DNA of 40,640 nucleotides, taken from contig CP070764.1 in NCBI GenBank assembly GCA_020349245.1, forward strand, positions 1,500,453 to 1,541,092. Direction: 5' to 3'. The notes beneath the pieces were generated by a model that was given only the letters and a program-made list of their open reading frames with translations, searched no databases and was not told where the DNA came from. The position numbers were made by a program, and so were the translations under genes. This document shows, one piece after another, positions 15,776 through 23,523 of this stretch; positions within the stretch are counted from its first letter, which is position 1, and each line of letters opens with the position of its first letter. Source of the DNA: Chloroflexota bacterium. GTDB lineage: Bacteria > Chloroflexota > Anaerolineae > Anaerolineales > UBA4823.

Positions 15776-16723
15776 TTATTTTCTTTTTAGCTGTTTAAGC
15801 TGCATAAAGAGTTCTTTCTCTTTGGGTGAAATATTCCGGGGAATCTGGACATTAACCTTGACATAGAGATCTCCAGCCGCTTTTGGATTTTTTAACTGCG
15901 GCATACCACGTCCAGAAAGCCGAAAAGATTGTCCAGTCTGAGTACCGGGAGGGATTGACAAAACAACATTTCCGCTTAACGTTGTGATCTTGATCTCCCC
16001 TCCCAAGATCGCGGTGTAAATATCGATATCTACATCAGTATATAAATTATCCTTCTTTCTTCGAAATCGAGGGTCATCAGAAACCTGGATGACCAAGAAT
16101 AAATCGCTTTTGGGGGAATTTGGGGCGGTCGAAATTGCCTCAGAAACTCGCACCTTTGTTCCAGTGCGTGCTCCTGGGGGAATGATGACCTCTTTTTGCT
16201 TACCATCGAGTTCGATACGTCGCGTTGTTCCTTGGAATGCTTCTGATAGGCTGATCGGCACTTCTTGTTGGAAGGTTTGAGGCTTTCTAGGGCTTCGAGT
16301 TGAAGAACCCCCCGCATATTGAGAGGCAGACATACCGCCGAAGATCCGGCGGAAGAACTCTGAAAAATCCCCGAAGCCGGATTCTCCAAATATATCGCCA
16401 AGATCACCCATCTCTACGCGGACATTACCTCCCCGGGGAGTCTGGACAAACCAATCCTCCCAATTGAATCCTCCGGGTGTCCCGCCGCGCTGTTGCCAGC
16501 TCGTATAAGATTCGCCTAATTGGTCGTAACGCTTCCGTTTCTCGGGATCTCTCAGTACTTGATAAGCTTCATTAATTTCCTTGAATTTTTCTTCTGAGAC
16601 TTTATCACCTGGATTGCGATCTGGATGATGATCGAGGGCTAATTTGCGGTACCTGCGTTTAATTTCCTCTTCGGTGGCATTTCGGTCGACACCCAATACC
16701 TTATAATAATCTTTATACTCCAT
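15776..16723 (-). CDS. CbpA-type DnaJ co-chaperone (class B J-protein)
   Basis: A 315-residue cytoplasmic co-chaperone that stimulates DnaK ATPase and delivers substrates. The J-domain occupies residues 4-68 with the HPD motif at 33-35. A Gly/Phe-rich region follows, then two C-terminal substrate-binding beta domains (about 150-310, [38 protein letters not shown]). The Cys-rich zinc finger of canonical DnaJ is missing, which places it in class B. No dnaK or grpE lies in the window. It has a consensus promoter (16796-16825) overlapped by an inverted repeat, so it is probably regulated. The protease and baeRF-like genes follow on the same strand. Confidence 0.94.
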   Translation of the reverse strand: MEYKDYYKVLGVDRNATEEEIKRRYRKLALDHHPDRNPGDKVSEEKFKEINEAYQVLRDPEKRKRYDQLGESYTSWQQRGGTPGGFNWEDWFVQTPRGGNVRVEMGDLGDIFGESGFGDFSEFFRRIFGGMSASQYAGGSSTRSPRKPQTFQQEVPISLSEAFQGTTRRIELDGKQKEVIIPPGARTGTKVRVSEAISTAPNSPKSDLFLVIQVSDDPRFRRKKDNLYTDVDIDIYTAILGGEIKITTLSGNVVLSIPPGTQTGQSFRLSGRGMPQLKNPKAAGDLYVKVNVQIPRNISPKEKELFMQLKQLKRK

Positions 16724-16793
16724 GTTTAGAAATTCCTTGAAGGGAGAGTATCTCTTCAGAGAGGAATGGTCATACTCATCCGCCTTGTTAATT

Positions 16794-16818
16794 AGATTCT
16801 ATGCCTATCATAGTATCT
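16794..16818. promoter_or_regulatory. Candidate operator overlapping the J-protein promoter
   Basis: AGATTCTATG (16794-16803) and CATAGTATCT (16809-16818) form a 10-bp inverted repeat with one mismatch and a 5-base centre. It fills the spacer and -10 box of the promoter, a position where a bound dimer would block RNA polymerase. It does not match CIRCE (TTAGCACTC-N9-GAGTGCTAA). Confidence 0.45.
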
Positions 16819-16825
16819 AAGTCAA
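16796..16825 (-). promoter_or_regulatory. Promoter of the J-protein gene
   Basis: On the - strand TTGACT (16825-16820), an 18-base spacer and TAGAAT (16801-16796). Transcription would start near 16789, about 65 bases before the ATG. Confidence 0.65.
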
Positions 16826-16948
16826 GCACATTTTGAGGAATTTATATTATTCTAACCAAATTATTATTTAATCGGGGGAGTTAAACGGCCTCCGCCGGGG
16901 CGGTGAGGAATCCCAGCGGAGGCGTTCGCCAAAGGAGGAAACAGCGTT

Positions 16949-16969
16949 ATGTATAAGGAATTTTTTTGA
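16949..16969 (+). other. Possible 6-codon micro-ORF with a strong ribosome binding site
   Basis: ATG TAT AAG GAA TTT TTT TGA would encode MYKEFF. The Shine-Dalgarno sequence AAAGGAGG (16931-16938) is among the strongest in the window and lies 10 bases upstream. No longer frame follows, so the site may be chance, a leader peptide, or part of an RNA element. Confidence 0.25.
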
Positions 16970-17080
16970 TTCCAGTTTCTTTCTGCGCTAATATAACACG
17001 AAATCGAAGTGTTCGTTGAATACCAATTATCACAAGTTATGTGTGATGATACTCACTTCGTGGTAAGGGATTAGCAGTGG

Positions 17081-17497
17081 TTAAATTGTGGAGAGAAAAT
17101 TGTAAATCAGCTGGTTAATTTCTTCCGGATTCTTATATACCCGCACCTGTATTTTCGGGTGATTATTACCACAGATCATCTTTGAAATGCGGACATCTTG
17201 CTTGTGGAGGCATAGAACTGGCTTATTCTTGGACAAGGCATAAGATATTTCGTAGCCTACCCCGTGTGAGGGAGTACTAACTTCTGCGATCAAAGCATCA
17301 CAATTCGTAATCCATTCAATATCCCTGCAGTAAATTTCTTCTGGGTCCACGATATCTTCCAGATCCATGACCTCTGGGCGTGAGAGATGGGCTGTTGGTA
17401 CTTGATGACCGCCAGTGTGGATGGTATCAACAATTTTTTGATATATTGATTCTTCCTTTCGTCCCCCGGTAATTGAGCAGGCAAAGTATATATTCAT
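17081..17497 (-). CDS. DNPH1/Rcl-like 2'-deoxynucleoside 5'-phosphate N-hydrolase
   Basis: A 138-residue protein of the nucleoside 2-deoxyribosyltransferase superfamily, closest in pattern to mammalian DNPH1 (Rcl), which cleaves the N-glycosidic bond of deoxynucleoside monophosphates, including 5-hydroxymethyl-dUMP. The match runs end to end: IYFACSITGGR at the phosphate-binding N-terminus (Tyr4), CDALIAEVSTPSHGVGYE with Asp67 and the catalytic Glu83, and KPVLCLH. It starts 16 bases after the nth stop, so the two are probably co-transcribed. This suggests nucleotide-pool cleaning next to base-excision repair. Preference for a particular dNMP cannot be read from sequence. Confidence 0.8.
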   Translation of the reverse strand: MNIYFACSITGGRKEESIYQKIVDTIHTGGHQVPTAHLSRPEVMDLEDIVDPEEIYCRDIEWITNCDALIAEVSTPSHGVGYEISYALSKNKPVLCLHKQDVRISKMICGNNHPKIQVRVYKNPEEINQLIYNFLSTI

Positions 17498-17513
17498 ATT
17501 TTAAATATCCATC

Positions 17514-18194
17514 TTACGGGTCTGGTGATCCGGTTTGTTGGATAGCGTAATAACTGCAGATGTCATTGAGCGGGCATTCTTGACACCTCGGATTTCTCGC
17601 TTGGCAAATCTCACGACCCAGACGGATCAAATTCAAATGGGCTGGATAATATGTCTCCTCCGGCAGGAGTGCCGCGAGATATTCGTGAGCCTTTTCGGGA
17701 TTCATTTTTTCGGGCCTGATTCCCAACCGTCCGCTTACTCGGTATATATGCGTATCGACGGGAAAAGCGGGTTTGTCCAAAGAAAACTGGAGGACAATTG
17801 CGGCAGTTTTTGGGCCTACACCTTTAAATTGAAGCAACCATTGGCGGGCTTCATCCGTTGACATCTCGGAAAGAAAAGATAAATCCAGGCTGCCTCTTTG
17901 CTTGGTGATTTCCTTGAGTAAATTTTGAATACGGGGTCCCTTTTGGTTAGCAAGACCAGCAGGGCGAATTGCTGCAATAATTGCTTGGATTTCGGCATCC
18001 CGAACTTGTTCCCAGCTCGGGAATTTTGCAATTAAGGATTCGAAAGCCCGGTCACGATTCGTGTCATTGGTATTCTGGGAAAGTATGGTAGACACGAGCT
18101 CATCAAGAGGGGGAAACGGATTTCGCCAATTAGGATAACCATATGTATCCATCAGCTTCTGGTGGATGGCAAAGGCTTTTTCCTGATTATCCAT
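17514..18194 (-). CDS. nth: Endonuclease III-like DNA glycosylase/AP lyase
   Basis: A 226-residue base-excision-repair enzyme that removes oxidised pyrimidines and cuts at the abasic site. The helix-hairpin-helix motif is FKGVGPKTAAIVLQF with catalytic Lys129, and VDTHIYRVSGRLG holds Asp147. The [4Fe-4S] cluster ligands are complete (Cys197-x6-Cys204-x2-Cys207-x5-Cys213). Length fits the family. The gene follows the Asparaginase_II gene by 34 bases and precedes the DNPH1-like gene by 16 bases, all on the - strand, as in an operon. Confidence 0.93.
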   Translation of the reverse strand: MDNQEKAFAIHQKLMDTYGYPNWRNPFPPLDELVSTILSQNTNDTNRDRAFESLIAKFPSWEQVRDAEIQAIIAAIRPAGLANQKGPRIQNLLKEITKQRGSLDLSFLSEMSTDEARQWLLQFKGVGPKTAAIVLQFSLDKPAFPVDTHIYRVSGRLGIRPEKMNPEKAHEYLAALLPEETYYPAHLNLIRLGREICQARNPRCQECPLNDICSYYAIQQTGSPDP

Positions 18195-18228
18195 GGTCGC
18201 TGCTGAATCCGATAAAAGGGTATCTTCT

Positions 18229-19260
18229 TTAGATGAAATTGAGCTGGAATGCGGGACGAGTGAACCCTACCTCGATTTCCTGCCAATTCTTCAATGGCAG
18301 TGTTGGACCAAATTCGCTCAGGTTATTTTCCTGGGAGGGGTTGAGTGCTTTAAGCTGCCGGAGAATCTCCAGGGATATTGCTGGTCTCGCCCGATTGCGA
18401 AGATCACCGTCGGAAACTTTGAAAGCAATTCCTAATGCAGGTGAATCCTGGTAAAGTGCACCAGGCATGATCCCGATTGCTTGGTATCCCTCTGCGCCGC
18501 CTTTCGAGATAATATTGCCCACTGAGACCTCCATCAAGCGGGTGTCAAATCGTCCCGGTCCGCCCACCATGTATGGCTGGCTGGTCATGGCGCTAGCAAT
18601 TACCCGGCATGCACTGGCACGCTCTTCAGAGAGACCTTGCGGATCGCAAAGACGGGCATAAGCAAGCGCTGCATTGAGAATTGGGATGGCAAAATTGGGG
18701 GCTGAACAACCATCGATACCTACCCCGACTTCTTGGCCCTCTATGCCACTCATCTCGGCGAATGCTGACAGGATTTTCTCCTGAACCGGATGATTAAATT
18801 CCAGATAATTCTCAGTAGACCAGCTCTTCATATTCGCAAAAGCGAGCATACCGGTATGCTTTCCCGAACAATTATGTCGGTTAGGTGAAATATCATCCCC
18901 CCGCTCGCGCATTTTCTCTGCAGTTGCCGAATCGTAAACCGGATGAACTCCACATTTCAATTCGGATTCAAGCACACCAGCCTTCTTTTGGATGCTCGTA
19001 ACACAATTGACATGCTGATCTGTACCGGAATGAGAGGCACACAACAACGCGATTTCATCTGGGGTTAAGCTGAAATATTCATGACCATTATTCTCAATGA
19101 ACGGCAAGGCCTGGAAAGGTTTTGCCGAGGAACGCAGAAAAGTGAGGGTGTGTGGATCGCCATACCAGGCGACCAGACGTCCCTGGTTGTCAGAGACTGC
19201 GATGGAACCATAATGCACTGACTCAACAAACTCGCCGCGAACGAGCTCGTAAAGGGGCAA
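18229..19260 (-). CDS. L-asparaginase II family enzyme (Asparaginase_II, Rhizobium ReAV type)
   Basis: A 343-residue protein of the Asparaginase_II family, unrelated in fold to E. coli AnsA/AnsB, that hydrolyses L-asparagine to aspartate and ammonia. Active-site features known from Rhizobium etli ReAV are visible at matching spacing: Ser44-x-x-Lys47 (RSSAKPFQALP), Ser76 (CASHSGT), and the zinc ligands Cys131-x-x-Lys134 (NCSGKHTGML) and Cys185 (IDGCSAPNFAIP). The start codon is TTG: no ATG or GTG lies between it and the upstream in-frame stop, and no Shine-Dalgarno sequence is visible. It lies 49 bases downstream of the MBL-fold gene and 34 bases before nth. Confidence 0.9.
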   Translation of the reverse strand: MPLYELVRGEFVESVHYGSIAVSDNQGRLVAWYGDPHTLTFLRSSAKPFQALPFIENNGHEYFSLTPDEIALLCASHSGTDQHVNCVTSIQKKAGVLESELKCGVHPVYDSATAEKMRERGDDISPNRHNCSGKHTGMLAFANMKSWSTENYLEFNHPVQEKILSAFAEMSGIEGQEVGVGIDGCSAPNFAIPILNAALAYARLCDPQGLSEERASACRVIASAMTSQPYMVGGPGRFDTRLMEVSVGNIISKGGAEGYQAIGIMPGALYQDSPALGIAFKVSDGDLRNRARPAISLEILRQLKALNPSQENNLSEFGPTLPLKNWQEIEVGFTRPAFQLNFI

Positions 19261-19309
19261 TTGTTCTGTATTTGATAGGGGTATTTGCTGGGAGAATATT
19301 GGTCTAGTC

Positions 19310-20158
19310 CTATTCTAAAGAGTCAAGGGTTAGATAATGTTGGGTGTAGTAATAATAGAGTCCATGGCGCAACCGCTGAATATAATGTTTGCGCCGATTA
19401 ACAGGCAGGGACATTCCGGAGATCAACCCCAATATCATATCCTCAGTCATTTCAGGAGGGGCATCTTTGATCGCCAGTTTATCGAGTCCGCGCAGTATCT
19501 TCTTCAGAATTTTTTGTTGGGACTGGATACTTTTTATACCATTTGGCCCACCTCGACCACTGATTATGGTAAATTGTTTATAAGATGTCTTGAGCAGCTC
19601 CAGTGATTCGATCCATGCAGGCAGGTCCGCAGAAGCAAGAAACGGTGGTTGATCGTTCAAAATTGTATCCCCGACGAAGATCACCTTGGCAGAAGGTATG
19701 ATAACCCAGATCGATCCCAATGTCGGTCCCGGGTGATGCTCAAGAATTATCTCGGGACCTCCCCATTGAAAATAAAGACGATCTGAAAAAGTTATATCTG
19801 GGATAGCCCAGCGAGTGCCAAAAACATCATTGCTGACTTCCCATTCTGCACCGCTATCTACACTGTGGCCTTTGAAGACGGATGGACGATTTCGAAATAC
19901 CTGGGCGGTAGTCTGGTGGGCAACAATTGTACAATCCAGCGCACGAGAACCAAGGGTGCGATCAAGGTGAGCATCAAGGTTGACCAGGATCCGATTTGAA
20001 CCTATTGAGAGATTGGTAAGTGTTGCTCGCCAAGCCCGGGCGTCTTCTGCCCGTAGCGGGGCATCGACCATTAAGGTCCCATGAGGCAAGATCAAAGCCC
20101 CAAGCGTAACGCCAGCGAAGGCATCTTCTATATATATACCGGGTGCAATCTGGTGCAT
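19310..20158 (-). CDS. Metallo-beta-lactamase-fold protein with degenerate metal site
   Basis: A 282-residue MBL-fold protein. The fold order is clear: TLMVDAPL early, NLDAHLDRTLGS where H-x-H-x-D-H normally stands, HHPGPTLGSIWVI where the third-ligand His of PGHTxGS stands, VIFVGDTILND with the bridging Asp164, and SGRGGP where a final His usually sits. Against the consensus, the first His is Asp62, the last His of the motif is Arg67, the His of GHT is missing (Pro145, with His141/His142 nearby) and the final His is Arg202. Only His64, Asp66 and Asp164 remain. It may have lost hydrolase activity or bind metal differently. A GGAG Shine-Dalgarno sequence precedes the ATG. The histidine-kinase gene lies 79 bases upstream. 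Confidence 0.8.
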   Translation of the reverse strand: MHQIAPGIYIEDAFAGVTLGALILPHGTLMVDAPLRAEDARAWRATLTNLSIGSNRILVNLDAHLDRTLGSRALDCTIVAHQTTAQVFRNRPSVFKGHSVDSGAEWEVSNDVFGTRWAIPDITFSDRLYFQWGGPEIILEHHPGPTLGSIWVIIPSAKVIFVGDTILNDQPPFLASADLPAWIESLELLKTSYKQFTIISGRGGPNGIKSIQSQQKILKKILRGLDKLAIKDAPPEMTEDMILGLISGMSLPVNRRKHYIQRLRHGLYYYYTQHYLTLDSLE

Positions 20159-20237
20159 AATTACTCCGCAACAAATTTGAAGTTCGGTTTACTTCAATAT
20201 AACCCAAGCGTTTCTCAATGAAACAATACGAAAGGTT

Positions 20238-22325
20238 TTAATCCTTTTCGACCAGGGGTAAAGTGAAACAAAACCGGGAACCTTTTCCCAATTCACTTTC
20301 AACCCATATCTTACCGCCGTGTCCCTCAATCGCCAAGCGGCAATAGGCTAACCCTAAGCCGAAACCTTTTTGGCTGTCTTGAGGATTCAGGCGAGTGAAC
20401 TTGTCAAAGATATGCTCCTGGTCAATCTCCTTTATTCCAGGACCAGAATCTTGAACCCAGACCTGAGCATAGTTATCTTCGAGCGCAGCACCCAGTATGA
20501 TCTCTCCGTTGGGAGGGCTGTATTTTACCGCGTTTTCTAATAGGTTAATGATCACTCGGCGGATCATGTCCGCGTCTATCAAAACGACTGGCATCTCAGC
20601 AGGGATTTTTAACTGGATCATCTGGTTTTTCGTATCCGCAACAGGTGATACGGCTTCTACGGCCTCAATTGCTAAATGCATGGGTGAAGTTGATAACAGG
20701 TTGACAATCGGCTGACCGGTTTCCAGCCGGCTCATATCCAGGAGTGAATTCGTCAACCGTTGAATACGTTCTGTTGAACGCAGGGCAATATTCAATAATG
20801 AGCGAAAAGCCGGATCCCCATCTTGGGGAAGCATGGTGTTGAATACATCTAGGCTGGAGACGATATTGGATAACGGTGAGCGAAGATCATGATATATCAT
20901 GGAAATCAAGTCCTCCCGAAGTTTGTCATATTCTTTTCTCTCACTGATATCTCTTATCAACCACTGAAAATTTACCTCTCCCTCCATAGCGAGTGATCGA
21001 ATAAAAACAAGCACAGGGGTTTTTTCTCCCTGCTGGGTAAGTAATTCCGATTCATAGGAAACGATTTCCCCCGTGGGGATTGATCTGTAATCAATCATTG
21101 GTTCGTTTTCAGGACTGGCGAGGAGCTGGCTTACTGGCCTGTTTAATAGCGTGTCTTTGTGGTAGCCTGTGAAGGTGACAGCTTGGTGGTTTGCTTCCAG
21201 GATTATCGAATCCAAATCGGTGATGAAGATCGGATCGATGCTGTCTTGAAATAACTCGAGGTATCTTTTCTGAGCCGATTGGACTTGTTCGTATAACCTT
21301 GCGTGGTTGATGGCTGTGCCTGCCAAACTGCCAATTCCGGTTAATACTTCCAGCGCATCAGGATCGAATTTTCCAGCGATAGGATTGAAAGCTTCCAAGA
21401 TGCCAATAACCTTATTCTGGGAAATTAATGGTGCACAGACAATAGCGCGGATATTTTTATCGATATTTTGTTCAAATTCGAGAACAAAACGGTTGTCGGT
21501 GGAGGTATCCTCAATAATTTCACCCCGGCCAGCTTCGGCAACAGATCCGGCAAAACCCTCGCCAAGCTTTAACGAACGATCGATATGATCTTCCTTTACA
21601 CCTGAAGAAGAAGCAACATAGGATAAGGTCTCATGCTGGGGATCAATTAGGGCAAGCGCAACGATTTCGACTTGGAGCGCTTCACTGATTTGGGAAAGGA
21701 TGCGTTGCAGAACTTCATTCGGGTCAAGTGTTGAAGTAATTTCGGAAGCACTCTCGGCGAGGGCAGTCATGATCCTTGCCCTGCGGTGGGTTTCCTCATA
21801 CAGGCGCGCATTTTGAACAGCAATGCCAGCTTGATCTGCGATCGCTTGAATCAAATCTAGGTGAGCCGGGGAGAAGAAATCTGGGGAGGGATGGACAAGG
21901 GTCATCACACCAACCAGTTGCAGGTGGATGATGAGTGGTACACATACTGCGGATTTTGCTCCGCTATGCTGATTATCATCATCAGGCCGCTGAAGCCAGC
22001 GTCTATCCTTACCGGTGTTAGAGACGACAGTCCCTTTCCTATTGCGGATAACCCAGCCGGCCAAGCCATCCGGGAGAGTCTCAGCAAGCTGTGCAGCAGC
22101 ATTGGTAATTATTTTGCTTCCAACGCAAATAATTCCATCGATTGGAACGCCTGAAGTATCCAGAACTATAATGCTTCCATTTACCGCCCCAACGTTGTGC
22201 ATGGACAGGGTGATCACGCGCTCCAGAACCGTGGCTAAATCGAGGGCTGAAGTCAGCTCACGGCTGATATTGTAGAGTAATTCAAGAGATGTACGCGCAG
22301 TGGTGGAATCCCCTTTATTTTGCAT
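20238..22325 (-). CDS. GAF-GAF-PAS sensor histidine kinase
   Basis: A 695-residue soluble-looking sensor kinase; I see no membrane segment. Two GAF domains (about residues 25-180 and 200-345) are followed by a PAS domain (about 355-470, [16 protein letters not shown]). The HisKA dimerisation helix has the phospho-acceptor His near 478 ([14 protein letters not shown]). The HATPase domain has the N box ([14 protein letters not shown], near 595), G1 (VQDSGPGI, near 624) and G2 ([18 protein letters not shown]). GAF domains bind small ligands or chromophores; I do not see a definite bilin-attachment Cys. No response regulator lies beside it, so it is an orphan kinase here. A Shine-Dalgarno-like AGGAAAAAGA lies before the ATG. 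holB is upstream, the MBL gene downstream. Confidence 0.92.
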   Translation of the reverse strand: MQNKGDSTTARTSLELLYNISRELTSALDLATVLERVITLSMHNVGAVNGSIIVLDTSGVPIDGIICVGSKIITNAAAQLAETLPDGLAGWVIRNRKGTVVSNTGKDRRWLQRPDDDNQHSGAKSAVCVPLIIHLQLVGVMTLVHPSPDFFSPAHLDLIQAIADQAGIAVQNARLYEETHRRARIMTALAESASEITSTLDPNEVLQRILSQISEALQVEIVALALIDPQHETLSYVASSSGVKEDHIDRSLKLGEGFAGSVAEAGRGEIIEDTSTDNRFVLEFEQNIDKNIRAIVCAPLISQNKVIGILEAFNPIAGKFDPDALEVLTGIGSLAGTAINHARLYEQVQSAQKRYLELFQDSIDPIFITDLDSIILEANHQAVTFTGYHKDTLLNRPVSQLLASPENEPMIDYRSIPTGEIVSYESELLTQQGEKTPVLVFIRSLAMEGEVNFQWLIRDISERKEYDKLREDLISMIYHDLRSPLSNIVSSLDVFNTMLPQDGDPAFRSLLNIALRSTERIQRLTNSLLDMSRLETGQPIVNLLSTSPMHLAIEAVEAVSPVADTKNQMIQLKIPAEMPVVLIDADMIRRVIINLLENAVKYSPPNGEIILGAALEDNYAQVWVQDSGPGIKEIDQEHIFDKFTRLNPQDSQKGFGLGLAYCRLAIEGHGGKIWVESELGKGSRFCFTLPLVEKD

Positions 22326-22473
22326 ACGAAAATCTTTTTCCTAATCCGGAGTCCGGAGCAACGATACCTTACTCCGGGGTAAACCTGTGAATTGAACTGG
22401 TTTCATGCCCTCAAATCCAAATCACTTTACGGAGTATAGCACAAGAAAAGCGGTGTATTGTTGATTTTATTCG

Positions 22474-23475
22474 TCAGGGGATTTCGACCTCGTGATATGG
22501 TAAATCCAGCATAAACACCTCTAAGGCTAGGCGCGGATTAACATTGTGTGCCAAGTGGTTGAAGACTCGTTCCATTCCCTGGACAACTGACAAGGACTGT
22601 TTGTAGCCTAGTGACTCAGATATTTTTTCGATCTGTTCTGAATAATCGAGATTCGTTATTTGTGATGAGCTGTCGCTGATTTTGAGTAAAACATCATGCC
22701 AAAATCCAAGCCAGATTTTCAATGTCTCAGAAGAAGCCTTTCCATCCTTGGCCAGCCCTTCTGCATATTCAAACCGTTCAACTCTATCTGCCACCAATAA
22801 TTTGATTAACTGATCCAAGGATGTCTTTCGATGTTCAAATTTACCAGGATCTAAGTGCAACTGCACAGAATACCCGGGTCTGCCGGATGAGAGGTGAGCG
22901 AGCACATCCACATCTGCGGAGGAAAGGTTAAATTTTGTTTGAAGACCATGTTTGACTATTTCGGTTGCTACAGGTCTTAGTCGGATGTGTTCGCACCTGG
23001 AGACAATGGTCGGCAAAAGCACATCTGGACTGGAGGCTGTCAAGATCAAGATCACCTGCCGGGGTGGTTCTTCGAGGGTTTTGAGAAGAGCATTTGCAGC
23101 TTGCTGGTTCGCTTCTTCAAATCGAAGGAGCAATCCCACGCGGTATTTTGCCTCGTAGGGTGCAAGCGAGAGACCATGCTGTAAACCGCGGATCTGGTCA
23201 ACCCTTAATTGAGCGCCGGGTGATTCAGCCTCGATTACCGTCAGATCAGGATGATTCATCTGATCAATTAGAGTGCAGGTTCGACAATTGAAGCAAGGAT
23301 CCCCATTCTTATTAATTTTGGGACAATTCAGTGCTTGGGCGAAGCGGAGAGCTATAGACGTCTTACCGATGCTCTCTGGACCAGTGATCAGGTACGCTTG
23401 TCGGTGATTCTCTTCCCTAACATGTTGCTGGAGCAACCGCACCGCCCAATCATGACCAATCATGTTCCAATTCAT
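22474..23475 (-). CDS. holB: DNA polymerase III delta' subunit
   Basis: A 333-residue clamp-loader subunit that helps load the beta clamp during replication. Walker-A-like GPESIGKTS lies at residues 32-40, with a zinc-binding cluster Cys51, Cys61, Cys64, Cys67 (CPKINKNGDPCFNCRTC) typical of DnaX/HolB proteins. LLKTLEEPP and the SRC motif (IVSRCEHIRL), which places the arginine finger, are also present. The C-terminal collar domain is divergent, as usual. The Shine-Dalgarno sequence GAGGATC lies upstream of the ATG. It lies just downstream of the DNA methyltransferase gene on the same strand. Confidence 0.92.
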   Translation of the reverse strand: MNWNMIGHDWAVRLLQQHVREENHRQAYLITGPESIGKTSIALRFAQALNCPKINKNGDPCFNCRTCTLIDQMNHPDLTVIEAESPGAQLRVDQIRGLQHGLSLAPYEAKYRVGLLLRFEEANQQAANALLKTLEEPPRQVILILTASSPDVLLPTIVSRCEHIRLRPVATEIVKHGLQTKFNLSSADVDVLAHLSSGRPGYSVQLHLDPGKFEHRKTSLDQLIKLLVADRVERFEYAEGLAKDGKASSETLKIWLGFWHDVLLKISDSSSQITNLDYSEQIEKISESLGYKQSLSVVQGMERVFNHLAHNVNPRLALEVFMLDLPYHEVEIP

Positions 23476-23523
23476 TCTGGTCGATCCTCTAAATAATTTC
23501 GTAATCAGGTGATAAAGGAATCA

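Larger units (their letters stand above)
16724..17080. other. 357-base non-coding gap with promoter, operator and a G/C-rich structured element
   Basis: The left part holds the J-protein promoter and its dyad. In the middle an AT-rich stretch is broken by a G/C-rich block at about 16874-16930, where GCCTCCGC (16888-16895) pairs perfectly with GCGGAGGC (16916-16923). Directly after it on the + strand comes AAAGGAGG and a 6-codon open frame (16949-16969). I could not match the block to any riboswitch or small RNA that I know. The right part (16970-17080) lies beyond the 3' end of the DNPH1-like gene and shows no clear terminator. Confidence 0.5.

Noticed and set aside
16888..16930. Resemblance of the G/C-rich block to the flavin mononucleotide riboswitch.
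   Set aside because: Only fragments such as GGGGC and GGTGA match; the conserved multi-stem core and a downstream riboflavin gene are missing.
22346..22377. 7-bp inverted repeat (CCGGAGT/ACTCCGG) between holB and the histidine kinase, considered as a terminator or attenuator.
   Set aside because: The loop is long (18 bases) and there is no T run on either strand; a nearby direct CCGGAG repeat makes the pairing ambiguous.
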